Positions 1 to 5,057 of a DNA stretch of 5,057 nucleotides are shown here, piece by piece. The position numbers and the translations under genes are program-made. Location: NCBI GenBank assembly GCA_016295275.1, contig JAEDLN010000173.1:1-5057 (forward strand), written 5' to 3'. Under the pieces are notes generated by a model. The model worked only from the letters and a program-made list of their open reading frames with translations, did not search any database and was not told the origin of the DNA. The DNA is from Kiritimatiellia bacterium (GTDB lineage Bacteria > Verrucomicrobiota > Kiritimatiellia > RFP12 > UBA3636). Each line of letters opens with the position of its first letter. Positions within the stretch are counted from its first letter, which is position 1.

Positions 1-54
1 TTTCGGAACAAGTAAATGCGACTAGGGTAGTCGCATTTACGATGAGAAGTTACA
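1..54 (+). repeat. Left copy of 54-bp perfect terminal inverted repeat
   Basis: The first 54 bases are the exact reverse complement of bases 5004-5057; identity ends at base 55 (A here, C in the other copy). The unit holds a perfect hairpin at 12-40: arm GTAAATGCGACTA, loop GGG, arm TAGTCGCATTTAC. No T-run follows on either strand, so it does not look like an intrinsic terminator. Both copies stop exactly at the window edge, so the true repeat may continue outside. It may be a dispersed extragenic palindrome of REP type, or the end of a mobile or invertible segment. The repeat itself is directly visible; its nature is inferred. Confidence 0.95.
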
Positions 55-81
55 AGAAATTGGGGATACGCCTATTGTGTG

Positions 82-110
82 TGGAAAGAAAGTGTCTTTT
101 TTGGTATCGT
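82..110 (+). promoter_or_regulatory. Weak candidate promoter upstream of the oxidoreductase gene
   Basis: TGGAAA (82-87) and TATCGT (105-110) are separated by 17 bp, each matching four of six sigma70 consensus bases. The same -10 hexamer, TATCGT, is used in the much better promoter ahead of the tRNA gene. Transcription would start near 117, giving a leader of about 65-90 nt before the oxidoreductase. The match is poor enough to be chance, and the gene could instead be read from a promoter outside the window. Confidence 0.2.
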
Positions 111-111
111 A

Positions 112-140
112 CGGGCCGTTGGAAGAGGTCCGCCTTTTTT
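112..140 (+). terminator. Terminator-like hairpin before the oxidoreductase gene
   Basis: CGGGCC (112-117) can pair with GGTCCG (127-132), with one G-U pair and a 9-nt loop, and is followed by CC and six T (135-140). This is the shape of a short intrinsic terminator on the plus strand. No plus-strand gene lies to its left in the window, so it would end a transcript entering from outside or act as an attenuator for the oxidoreductase, whose start is only about 42 bp downstream. The stem is short, so strength is uncertain. The rest of 55-181 shows no gene. Confidence 0.4.
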
Positions 141-181
141 GACAGGTGACCATATGGCGGCGGTCCACGGAAAACCTTTCG

Positions 182-1477
182 ATGAATAAAAGAAACGAAC
201 AGCCAATGAAGACGTTGCAGGAAGCGTTTGCACCGGGGCGAGTCATTTCCATTGCGGTTGCCGGGTTGGGTCCGCGCGGTTGCGACCATTGCCGGACATT
301 GTCTTCCATGCCGGATGTCAAGATTGTCGCCGTCTGCGATCATTTTGAAAATCGGGCGGAAGCGGCGGCTGACAAGATTGAGAAGAATGCGGGCTACAGG
401 CCGAAGACGTATCTCGATTTTGATGAAATGCTCCGGGACGGCGGTTTTGAAGCAGTAGCCATTGCGACTTCGTGGGAGACGCACATGCGGCTCTCCAAAA
501 AAGCCTTGCTTTCCGGCTATCCGGTCGCCATGGAAATCGGAGCCGGGCAATCGCTTTTGGAATGCCAGGATTTGGTTCGCGTCAGCGAAGAGACGGGGCT
601 ACCTGTCATGCCGTTGGAGAATTGCTGTTACAACGACATGGAAATGGCGGTTCTCCACATGGTCAAGAAGGGAATCTTCGGACACGTTCTTCATTGCGAA
701 GGTTCGTATGAGCATGATTTGCGTGATGAGATTGGGCGGGGGGACATCATTCACCATTACCGGCAGCCCCATTTTCTCCATCGGAATGCGGAATTGTATC
801 CGACGCATGAGATGGGGCCGATTGCCAAGTATCTTGGCATCAATCGAGGCAACCGCATTCTTACGGTCAGTTCGATTGCCACGAAGGCAATGGGTCAGCA
901 TGAATGGTTCAAGCGGAACCGCACGGATTCGCCCGATTTGATGCAAGCGGGCATTCGACAAGGGGATGTGGTGACCTCGATGCTGACGTGTGCAAATGGC
1001 GAAACCATTTCTCTCCTGCACAAATGCACGCTTCCCTGTCCCTATTCGCGAGGCGGGCGCATCGATGGCACGAAAGGGTGTTGGCTGGAGGACGGGCGTC
1101 TGATTTTCGTGGAAGGGCGGACAAAGAATCCGACGGACAGCTGGATGCATCCGTACGAATCCTTCGATCCCTACATGAGCGAGTACCGTCATCCGCTTTG
1201 GGCTGCCTATGAGGCGGCGAAGGACAACTTGACGGCCGGGGCGCATGGTGGCATGGACTATCTTGTGGACCGCGCTTGGATCAACAGTCTCCAGAAGAAC
1301 ATTCCGCCGCCTTTGGACGTCTACGATGCCGTGACGTGGATGTCCATTACGGTATTGTCGGAGCAATCCATTTCCATGGGCGGTATGCCTCAGGCGATGC
1401 CGGATTATACGAATGGAAGCTGGCTGACGCGCGGTCCGGCTGCCGGTGCATTCACGCTTGATGTCATTCCCGAGTAA
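182..1477 (+). CDS. Gfo/Idh/MocA-family NAD-dependent oxidoreductase, GH109-like
   Basis: The 431-aa product (numbered from ATG 182) begins with a Rossmann fold: glycine-rich loop GLGPRG at 28-33, then VAVCD with Asp53 placed to bind the NAD ribose. The central part resembles GH109 alpha-N-acetylgalactosaminidases, which use tightly bound NAD in a redox-assisted hydrolysis: ENCCY (146-150), EGSYEHDLR (173-181) and RNAELYPTHEMGP (201-213). In GH109 the YPTH motif supplies active-site Tyr and His residues, here Tyr206 and His209. Length also suits that group. No signal peptide is evident, so it is probably cytoplasmic. It could be a plain sugar or inositol dehydrogenase, and substrate cannot be assigned. 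The start is uncertain: ATG 182 has a weak GGAAAA upstream, ATG 206 would give 423 aa and still keep the whole fold, and an in-frame GTG at 146 lacks a ribosome site. It stands alone on the plus strand, convergent with the pot operon. Confidence 0.9.
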   Translation: MNKRNEQPMKTLQEAFAPGRVISIAVAGLGPRGCDHCRTLSSMPDVKIVAVCDHFENRAEAAADKIEKNAGYRPKTYLDFDEMLRDGGFEAVAIATSWETHMRLSKKALLSGYPVAMEIGAGQSLLECQDLVRVSEETGLPVMPLENCCYNDMEMAVLHMVKKGIFGHVLHCEGSYEHDLRDEIGRGDIIHHYRQPHFLHRNAELYPTHEMGPIAKYLGINRGNRILTVSSIATKAMGQHEWFKRNRTDSPDLMQAGIRQGDVVTSMLTCANGETISLLHKCTLPCPYSRGGRIDGTKGCWLEDGRLIFVEGRTKNPTDSWMHPYESFDPYMSEYRHPLWAAYEAAKDNLTAGAHGGMDYLVDRAWINSLQKNIPPPLDVYDAVTWMSITVLSEQSISMGGMPQAMPDYTNGSWLTRGPAAGAFTLDVIPE

Positions 1478-1560
1478 GGAACGGGCGGCGGTTTTGCCGG
1501 CGGATTTTCCCGTGGGGGTAGGACTGCGATTTCCGACCTTATGCAGTTTCGCATTGAAGG

Positions 1561-1608
1561 AAAAAGGCAAACAACGAAGATTCGCGCGAATCTTCGTTGT
1601 TTGCTTTT
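1561..1608. terminator. Bidirectional terminator between the oxidoreductase and potC
   Basis: Bases 1567-1604 form a perfect 38-bp palindrome (19 + 19), folding as a 17-bp stem with a GCGC loop. It is flanked by AAAAAG on the left and TTTT on the right, so both strands end the hairpin with a short U-run. It lies 90 bp past the oxidoreductase stop and 30 bp past the potC stop, as expected for one element ending two convergent transcripts. The remainder of the 156-bp gap (1478-1560 and 1609-1633) shows nothing else convincing. Confidence 0.88.
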
Positions 1609-1633
1609 GCGCAGGCGCATTTCCTCTGGGTGG

Positions 1634-2488
1634 CTATTTGCGTTGCACGCGACCGCCCTGGCCCTCTTGACGGGCTGCAACGGAGCGGGGGCGGGTATTT
1701 TTATCGGTCGATTCCAAATTGCGGCCTTGCATCATTCGGGAAGCGACGACGGCGAGCATCGTAACGCACATCATGAGTGTCGAGAGGGCATTGATTTCGG
1801 GAAGTTTGGGACTCCGTTTGATCATGCCGTAAATCTGCACGGGCAAGGTAGAGGAGCCTGCGCCCGAGATGAAAAAGGTGATGACGAAATCGTCGATGGA
1901 GAGGGTAAAGGCGAGCAAGCCGCCTGCCACAATACCGGGCAGAAGAAGCGGGAATTGCACCTTCCAGAAGGTCTGCCAATGGGACGCGCCCAGGTCGTGT
2001 GCGGCCTCGATGACGGAACCATCGAAATCCTCCAAACGACCCAACACCGCCATTGCGACATAGCTGATACAGAATGTCGTATGGGCGAGGTAGACGGTAA
2101 ACAGGTTTTGTTCGAGACCGATTGAAATAAAGAACAGGAGCAAGCTGATACCCATTAGGATATCGGGCAGGACCAAGTGGGTATAGAGCAATCCGTAGTG
2201 CAGGCTTTGCAGCTTTCCTTTGTAGCGGTTGAGAGCCAGGGCACCCAGCGTACCGAGGACGACGGCGGACAATGTCGCGCCGAATGCGACCTTCAAGGTA
2301 TTGCCGAACGCATGCCAAATGACGCTATCCGAGAAGAGGATTTCATACCACTTCAAGGTAAACCCTTCCCATCGCTGGGAGAAGCGTGCCGCATTGAAGG
2401 AGTTGATGATCAAGACGGCAACGGGGATGTAGAAGAAAAGGATTGTCGACCAAAAGACAATCTTCGACGTCTGATCCATTCTTCTCAT
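1634..2488 (-). CDS. potC: Spermidine/putrescine-type ABC transporter permease PotC
   Basis: This is a 284-aa inner-membrane permease that pairs with PotB to form the translocation channel of a polyamine-type importer. Six hydrophobic segments are visible, at about 9-30, 63-86, 98-123, 128-150, 180-206 and 236-250. The cytoplasmic EAA loop that docks on the ATPase begins EAAHDLGAS at 161 and runs to Gly190, the classic binding-protein-dependent permease motif. Phrases such as YIPVAVLIINSFN (20-32) and LAFTLSIDDFVITFF (192-206) are typical of PotC/PotI. It is slightly longer than Escherichia coli PotC (about 264 aa) because of a basic, hydrophilic C-terminal tail from about 253. ATG 2488 is preferred over ATG 2479 because GGAGGT lies 5 nt upstream of it. 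The start overlaps the potB stop by 4 bp (ATGA). It is the last gene of the operon. The exact solute could also be putrescine or another small cation. Confidence 0.93.
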   Translation of the reverse strand: MRRMDQTSKIVFWSTILFFYIPVAVLIINSFNAARFSQRWEGFTLKWYEILFSDSVIWHAFGNTLKVAFGATLSAVVLGTLGALALNRYKGKLQSLHYGLLYTHLVLPDILMGISLLLFFISIGLEQNLFTVYLAHTTFCISYVAMAVLGRLEDFDGSVIEAAHDLGASHWQTFWKVQFPLLLPGIVAGGLLAFTLSIDDFVITFFISGAGSSTLPVQIYGMIKRSPKLPEINALSTLMMCVTMLAVVASRMMQGRNLESTDKNTRPRSVAARQEGQGGRVQRK

Positions 2489-3516
2489 GCGGCACCTCCG
2501 TCAATTCTTTTCCGGCGACCGCCGGACGCGCCGATATTCTGCGCCGACTTAGGGGCGTCGAGAGCCGAGACGACATCGGTATCGACTGCGCCGATATGGC
2601 GTTTTCGGTAGATCAGCCATCCGATTCCTGGGGGGAGGAGCACGCCGAGCATCAGCAAGGCCGACAAGGCGGATGCGTGCGGAAGGTTGCGGTCCGGAAT
2701 CGCGCGCTGATAGATTTTCGATCCCAGCATTTCGCTATTGGGTCCGCCGACCATATCGGGAATGACATACGAACCGAGAGCGGGAATCAGAACCATCAAT
2801 ACGGCCGAGAAGATCCCCGCACGGATACCGGGGAGGAAGATATGCGTGAAGACGCGAAACGGCTTTGCTCCAAGATCCAGTGCGGCCTCCATCAGGTTGA
2901 AATCAAACTTTTCCGCTGCCGCATAGAGCGGAAGGATTGCAAACGGAAGATAGGTATAGACCATCACAAGGAGCACCGCAAACACATTGTAGAGAAGCTG
3001 CGTTTCGGGTTCAAGAAAGGTGAATTGCCAACCGAAAATCCGGTATGTATCGTGCAGAACGCGGGAAAGCCAACCTTCCGGGTGGAGGAGGATACGCCAT
3101 GCGAACACGCGAATCAGAAAGCTCGTCCAAAAGGGCAGAATGACCAAGCCGACCAATATCGAGCGCCAGCGCGAGCTCGTACGGGCGAGCGAGTATGCGC
3201 ACGGCAGAGCGATCGCAATGCACAAAAAGGTTGCGACGAAGGAAAGCCAAATTGTCCGCCAGACGATGGACGGATAATTGGGGTTTGAAATGGTCGACCA
3301 GGTTTTCAGCGTCCAACCGGTTCCGATGCCGCCGTCCAAAGCCGTCGGGCGGAATGTCAGCATGAAGACAATCAACGTCGGAAGGACGAAAAACACAATC
3401 ATCCAGACCAGCGACGGGGACGTCAGCAGAATTTCATGGAAATGGTGGCGGATGCGCTTTGCAAGCGACATCTTACGGGCCGGGTCGGGGGAAACTTCAG
3501 CGCTCTTGGTTGTCAT
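2485..3516 (-). CDS. potB: Spermidine/putrescine-type ABC transporter permease PotB
   Basis: This 343-aa membrane permease is the partner of PotC. A basic N-terminal stretch (15-26) leads into hydrophobic segments at about 33-53, 87-110, 117-140, 177-198, 231-255 and 283-303. The EAA docking motif starts EAALDLGAKPF at 210 and ends at LPGIRAG (228-234). The stretch PALGSYVIPDMVGGPN (245-260) is a recognisable PotB/PotH hallmark. At 343 aa it exceeds the usual 275-320 aa because of extra hydrophilic residues at both ends; the C-terminal tail after about 304 is basic near its end (RRKR at 334-337). It starts at ATG 3516, inside the last 20 bp of potA, with AGGTGA 6 nt upstream. Its TGA stop overlaps the potC start. 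Both overlaps indicate one transcript and coupled translation. Family assignment is strong; spermidine versus putrescine is not resolved. Confidence 0.93.
   Translation of the reverse strand: MTTKSAEVSPDPARKMSLAKRIRHHFHEILLTSPSLVWMIVFFVLPTLIVFMLTFRPTALDGGIGTGWTLKTWSTISNPNYPSIVWRTIWLSFVATFLCIAIALPCAYSLARTSSRWRSILVGLVILPFWTSFLIRVFAWRILLHPEGWLSRVLHDTYRIFGWQFTFLEPETQLLYNVFAVLLVMVYTYLPFAILPLYAAAEKFDFNLMEAALDLGAKPFRVFTHIFLPGIRAGIFSAVLMVLIPALGSYVIPDMVGGPNSEMLGSKIYQRAIPDRNLPHASALSALLMLGVLLPPGIGWLIYRKRHIGAVDTDVVSALDAPKSAQNIGASGGRRKRIDGGAA
2494..2499 (-). promoter_or_regulatory. Ribosome binding site of potC
   Basis: GGAGGT on the minus strand sits 5 nt before ATG 2488, inside the 3' end of potB. It decides between the two nearby ATG codons, because the alternative at 2479 would be 14 nt away. 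Its position supports translation of potC coupled to the end of potB. Confidence 0.85.
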
Positions 3517-4744
3517 CGTCTGTCACCTGAGGCGTTTCGTTTGTCCCAAGAAGTTCGGAATCGGATTCCGAGGTAACAGGATGGTTCAAAAGGTTCTCAT
3601 CCTTTGCGTCGTAGTTTTCCAGCATATATCCGTCATCGGCATGCCATGAAAGCCAAGCGGTTTCGTTCCATGTGATGGGTTGGAAATCAAGTTGGAAGCG
3701 GCTGTGAACCTGCAAGACGGAAAGTTCCCAGCAATCGTCCTTGTCCTGCCCCTTCCAAACCCAGTACCGGGTATAGGCGCCTTGGTAGACGAGTTGATCG
3801 ACCGTAACCGAGAAGCAGTTGACCTTGCCGTCATCCAGACGTGTTGGCTTCTCGTGCGTAAGGTGCATCTTTTCCGGGCGGATCGAAAGGTAGACCTTTG
3901 CGCCGAGTTTGATGTGCTTATCGTTGTAGCAGACGACGGGACCGAAGTCTTCGACTTCGATTTGGCAGTACTCGGAGCTGATGATTTTTGTAACGGTTCC
4001 TTCCAGAAAGTTCGTGTCGCCAATGAAAGCGGCAACGAAGGAAGAGACGGGCTGCTCGTAGATACGGGCAGGAGAGTCGAGCTGTTCGACATGACCGGAA
4101 TTCATCACTGCGATCCGGTCGCTGAGGCTCATCGCCTCTCCTTGGTCGTGCGTGACGTACAAGAAGGTGATGCCGACTTTGTCGTGGATGGAATCCAGCT
4201 CCATCTGCATGTGTTGGCGGAGCTTGAGATCGAGTGCGGCCAGCGGTTCGTCCAGGAGAAGCACTTCGGGCTTGAGAACGAGTGCGCGTGCGATGGCGAC
4301 GCGCTGTTTTTGTCCGCCTGAAATCTGGGTCGGGCGTTTGTATGCCTGACCGGAGAGTTGGATCAGTTCCAGCATTTCATTCACGCGGTCTGCGACTTCG
4401 TCCTTTTTGACGGAGCGATCCAAACGCAAGCCGAATGCGATATTTTCCCAAATGGTCAAATGAGGGAAAAGGGCGTAATTCTGAAAGACGGTATTCACAT
4501 GCCGCCGGTTCGGCGGCATTCGCGTGATATCGACGCCGTTCAGATAGATATGGCCTTTATCCGGCTGTTCGAAGCCGGCGACCATTCTCAACAATGTGGT
4601 TTTGCCACAACCACTAGGACCCAAAAGGGAGAAGAACTCGCCTTTTTTCACACCGAAAGTGACATTGTCGACGGCTGTCAAGTTGCCGAATCGTTTTGTC
4701 ACTCCGCCAAACTCCAGGAAATCTGCCAATTCCGGAAACCCCAA
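3497..4744 (-). CDS. potA: Spermidine/putrescine-type ABC transporter ATPase PotA
   Basis: This 415-aa ATP-binding subunit powers PotB/PotC from the cytoplasmic side. Residues, numbered from TTG 4744: aromatic A-loop Phe19, Walker A GPSGCGKTT (42-50), Q-loop Gln88 in VFQNYALFPH, signature ISGGQKQR (141-148, Ile in place of the usual Leu), Walker B VLLLDEP with catalytic Glu166, D-loop AALD (169-172) and switch His199. All ATPase residues are intact. About 245-372 forms the TOBE-type regulatory region of the PotA/MalK/CysA group, including LSIRPEKM (286-293). A hydrophilic, acidic tail from about 380 makes it longer than E. coli PotA (378 aa). The start is uncertain: no ATG is available, a TAG lies four codons upstream of TTG 4744, and TTG 4729 (giving MADFLEF) or GTG 4702 are alternatives. 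None has a strong ribosome site. It is the first gene of the operon. Confidence 0.93.
   Translation of the reverse strand: MGFPELADFLEFGGVTKRFGNLTAVDNVTFGVKKGEFFSLLGPSGCGKTTLLRMVAGFEQPDKGHIYLNGVDITRMPPNRRHVNTVFQNYALFPHLTIWENIAFGLRLDRSVKKDEVADRVNEMLELIQLSGQAYKRPTQISGGQKQRVAIARALVLKPEVLLLDEPLAALDLKLRQHMQMELDSIHDKVGITFLYVTHDQGEAMSLSDRIAVMNSGHVEQLDSPARIYEQPVSSFVAAFIGDTNFLEGTVTKIISSEYCQIEVEDFGPVVCYNDKHIKLGAKVYLSIRPEKMHLTHEKPTRLDDGKVNCFSVTVDQLVYQGAYTRYWVWKGQDKDDCWELSVLQVHSRFQLDFQPITWNETAWLSWHADDGYMLENYDAKDENLLNHPVTSESDSELLGTNETPQVTDDDNQER
3523..3528 (-). promoter_or_regulatory. Ribosome binding site of potB
   Basis: AGGTGA on the minus strand lies 6 nt before ATG 3516 and within the coding sequence of potA. 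It supports the chosen potB start and the 20-bp overlap with potA. Confidence 0.75.
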
Positions 4745-4746
4745 CC

Positions 4747-4762
4747 GTACGGTCTACCGTAC
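4747..4762. promoter_or_regulatory. 16-bp palindrome just upstream of potA, possible operator
   Basis: GTACGGT-CT-ACCGTAC is a perfect inverted repeat with a 2-bp centre. It overlaps a second palindrome, CCGTACGG (4745-4752), and the CCGTAC unit recurs 12 bp apart (4745 and 4757). It ends only 2 bp before the TTG start at 4744. It could be a regulator's binding site or an RNA hairpin covering the start. If translation really begins at 4729 or 4702, it lies in the untranslated leader. Its function is inferred from position and symmetry only. Confidence 0.4.
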
Positions 4763-4772
4763 AATTTGTTTT

Positions 4773-4798
4773 AAAAAAACCGCGCCAGAAAAGCGCGG
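4773..4798 (-). terminator. Intrinsic terminator of the tRNA-Pro transcript
   Basis: On the minus strand CCGCGC (4798-4793) pairs with GCGCGG (4785-4780) across a 7-nt loop TTTTCTG, followed directly by seven T (4779-4773). This is a standard GC-rich stem and U-run. It lies 27 bp past the tRNA CCA end and only 28 bp before the potA start, so it separates the tRNA from the pot operon unless readthrough occurs. Confidence 0.88.
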
Positions 4799-4825
4799 AG
4801 TCCGACAAAAGATGTGTTTCGAAAA

Positions 4826-4902
<77 letters not shown>

Positions 4903-4915
4903 ACGGGATCGAAAG

Positions 4916-4941
4916 GTTGTTTCTCCGAGAACCGGAGCAAC
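4916..4941 (-). other. Hairpin in the 5' leader of the tRNA-Pro precursor
   Basis: On the minus strand GTTG-CTCCG pairs with CGGAG and CAAC around a GTTCT loop, with a 3-nt bulge (AAA) on the 3' side. It fills most of the roughly 40-nt leader between the predicted start of transcription near 4943 and the mature tRNA 5' end at 4902. It may simply be leader structure removed with the leader by RNase P. Confidence 0.5.
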
Positions 4942-4949
4942 GGGTGCTA

Positions 4950-4978
4950 ACGATAGCAAAAGTTTATCGGGGGGTCAA
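4950..4978 (-). promoter_or_regulatory. Sigma70-type promoter of tRNA-Pro
   Basis: On the minus strand TTGACC (-35, 4978-4973) and TATCGT (-10, 4955-4950) are exactly 17 bp apart, and TGC directly before the -10 gives the extended -10 form TGnTATCGT. Transcription would start near 4943, about 40 nt ahead of the mature tRNA. Position, spacing and orientation all agree with a tRNA promoter. It could also feed potABC by readthrough of the terminator at 4773-4798. Confidence 0.8.
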
Positions 4979-5003
4979 TAGACTTTTGGGAAAAAATGTG
5001 GGG

Positions 5004-5057
5004 TGTAACTTCTCATCGTAAATGCGACTACCCTAGTCGCATTTACTTGTTCCGAAA
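5004..5057 (-). repeat. Right copy of 54-bp perfect terminal inverted repeat
   Basis: This is the exact reverse complement of bases 1-54, with its hairpin at 5018-5046 (loop CCC on the plus strand). It lies 25 bp upstream of the tRNA-Pro promoter and outside any gene. Like the left copy it runs to the very end of the window. No transposase or recombinase gene lies between the copies. Confidence 0.95.

Noticed and set aside
50..78. TTACAA / TATTGT promoter candidate starting within the left repeat
   Set aside because: Spacing is 17 bp, but the -35 matches only three of six bases, so it is not better than chance.
108..114. CGTACGG upstream of the oxidoreductase as an operator shared with potA
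   Set aside because: The same core also occurs inside coding sequence near 3178, and a 7-base match is too short to argue for a shared site.
139..144. Perfect TTGACA hexamer upstream of the oxidoreductase
   Set aside because: No acceptable -10 hexamer occurs 16-18 bp downstream, and it overlaps the T-run of a terminator-like hairpin.
599..1570. 323-aa minus-strand open frame opposite the oxidoreductase
   Set aside because: It lies wholly antisense to a well-supported gene and runs through the shared terminator. It is rich in Arg, His and Pro with no recognisable domain, and has the look of a GC-driven shadow frame.
1541..2125. 194-aa plus-strand open frame opposite potC
   Set aside because: It begins before the palindromic terminator and reads through it, and its composition is only the complement of the permease codons.
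2443..3288. 281-aa plus-strand open frame opposite potB
   Set aside because: The product is hydrophilic with scattered Arg, Gln, Asp and Cys and no domain. It is antisense to a permease whose hydrophobic codons produce such shadows.
3680..4321. 213-aa plus-strand open frame opposite potA
   Set aside because: Its Val/Asp/Leu-rich product mirrors the ABC ATPase codons; the opposite strand has every ABC motif intact.

Overview
This is 5,057 bp of bacterial DNA with balanced to slightly GC-rich composition. It carries four protein genes and one tRNA gene. The bacterial assignment rests on Shine-Dalgarno sites ahead of two transporter genes, a sigma70-like promoter, hairpin-plus-T-run terminators, a tRNA gene with an encoded CCA end, and overlapping operon genes. 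The lineage cannot be fixed from the sequence. The oxidoreductase and transporter types would fit a Verrucomicrobiota/Lentisphaerota-like bacterium, but that is only a weak impression.

Layout from left to right: a 54-bp repeat (1-54) that reappears in perfect inverted orientation at the right end (5004-5057); a short leader with a terminator-like hairpin; a plus-strand Gfo/Idh/MocA oxidoreductase resembling the NAD-dependent GH109 glycosidases (182-1477); and a 38-bp perfect palindrome at 1567-1604 acting as a shared terminator between convergent units. On the minus strand, read from the right, come a promoter, a tRNA-Pro(GGG) gene, its terminator, then a tightly overlapping potA-potB-potC operon (4744 down to 1634) for an ABC importer of the spermidine/putrescine type.

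PotA is the ATPase and PotB and PotC are the two membrane permeases. Genes overlap by 20 bp (potA/potB) and 4 bp (potB/potC), which implies translational coupling. The periplasmic binding protein (PotD) expected for such an importer is absent, and the operon is closed by the terminator just after potC, so the binding protein must be encoded elsewhere. The oxidoreductase is transcribed towards the operon and shows no clear functional link to it.

No previously undescribed system is evident among the genes. The most unusual structure is the pair of perfect terminal inverted repeats, each containing a 13-bp hairpin. They could be copies of a dispersed palindromic repeat at which an assembly stopped, or the ends of a mobile or invertible segment. 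The absence of any transposase or recombinase favours the first reading. A second point of interest is the potA start, where a terminator, a 16-bp palindrome and a non-ATG start are packed into about 55 bp.
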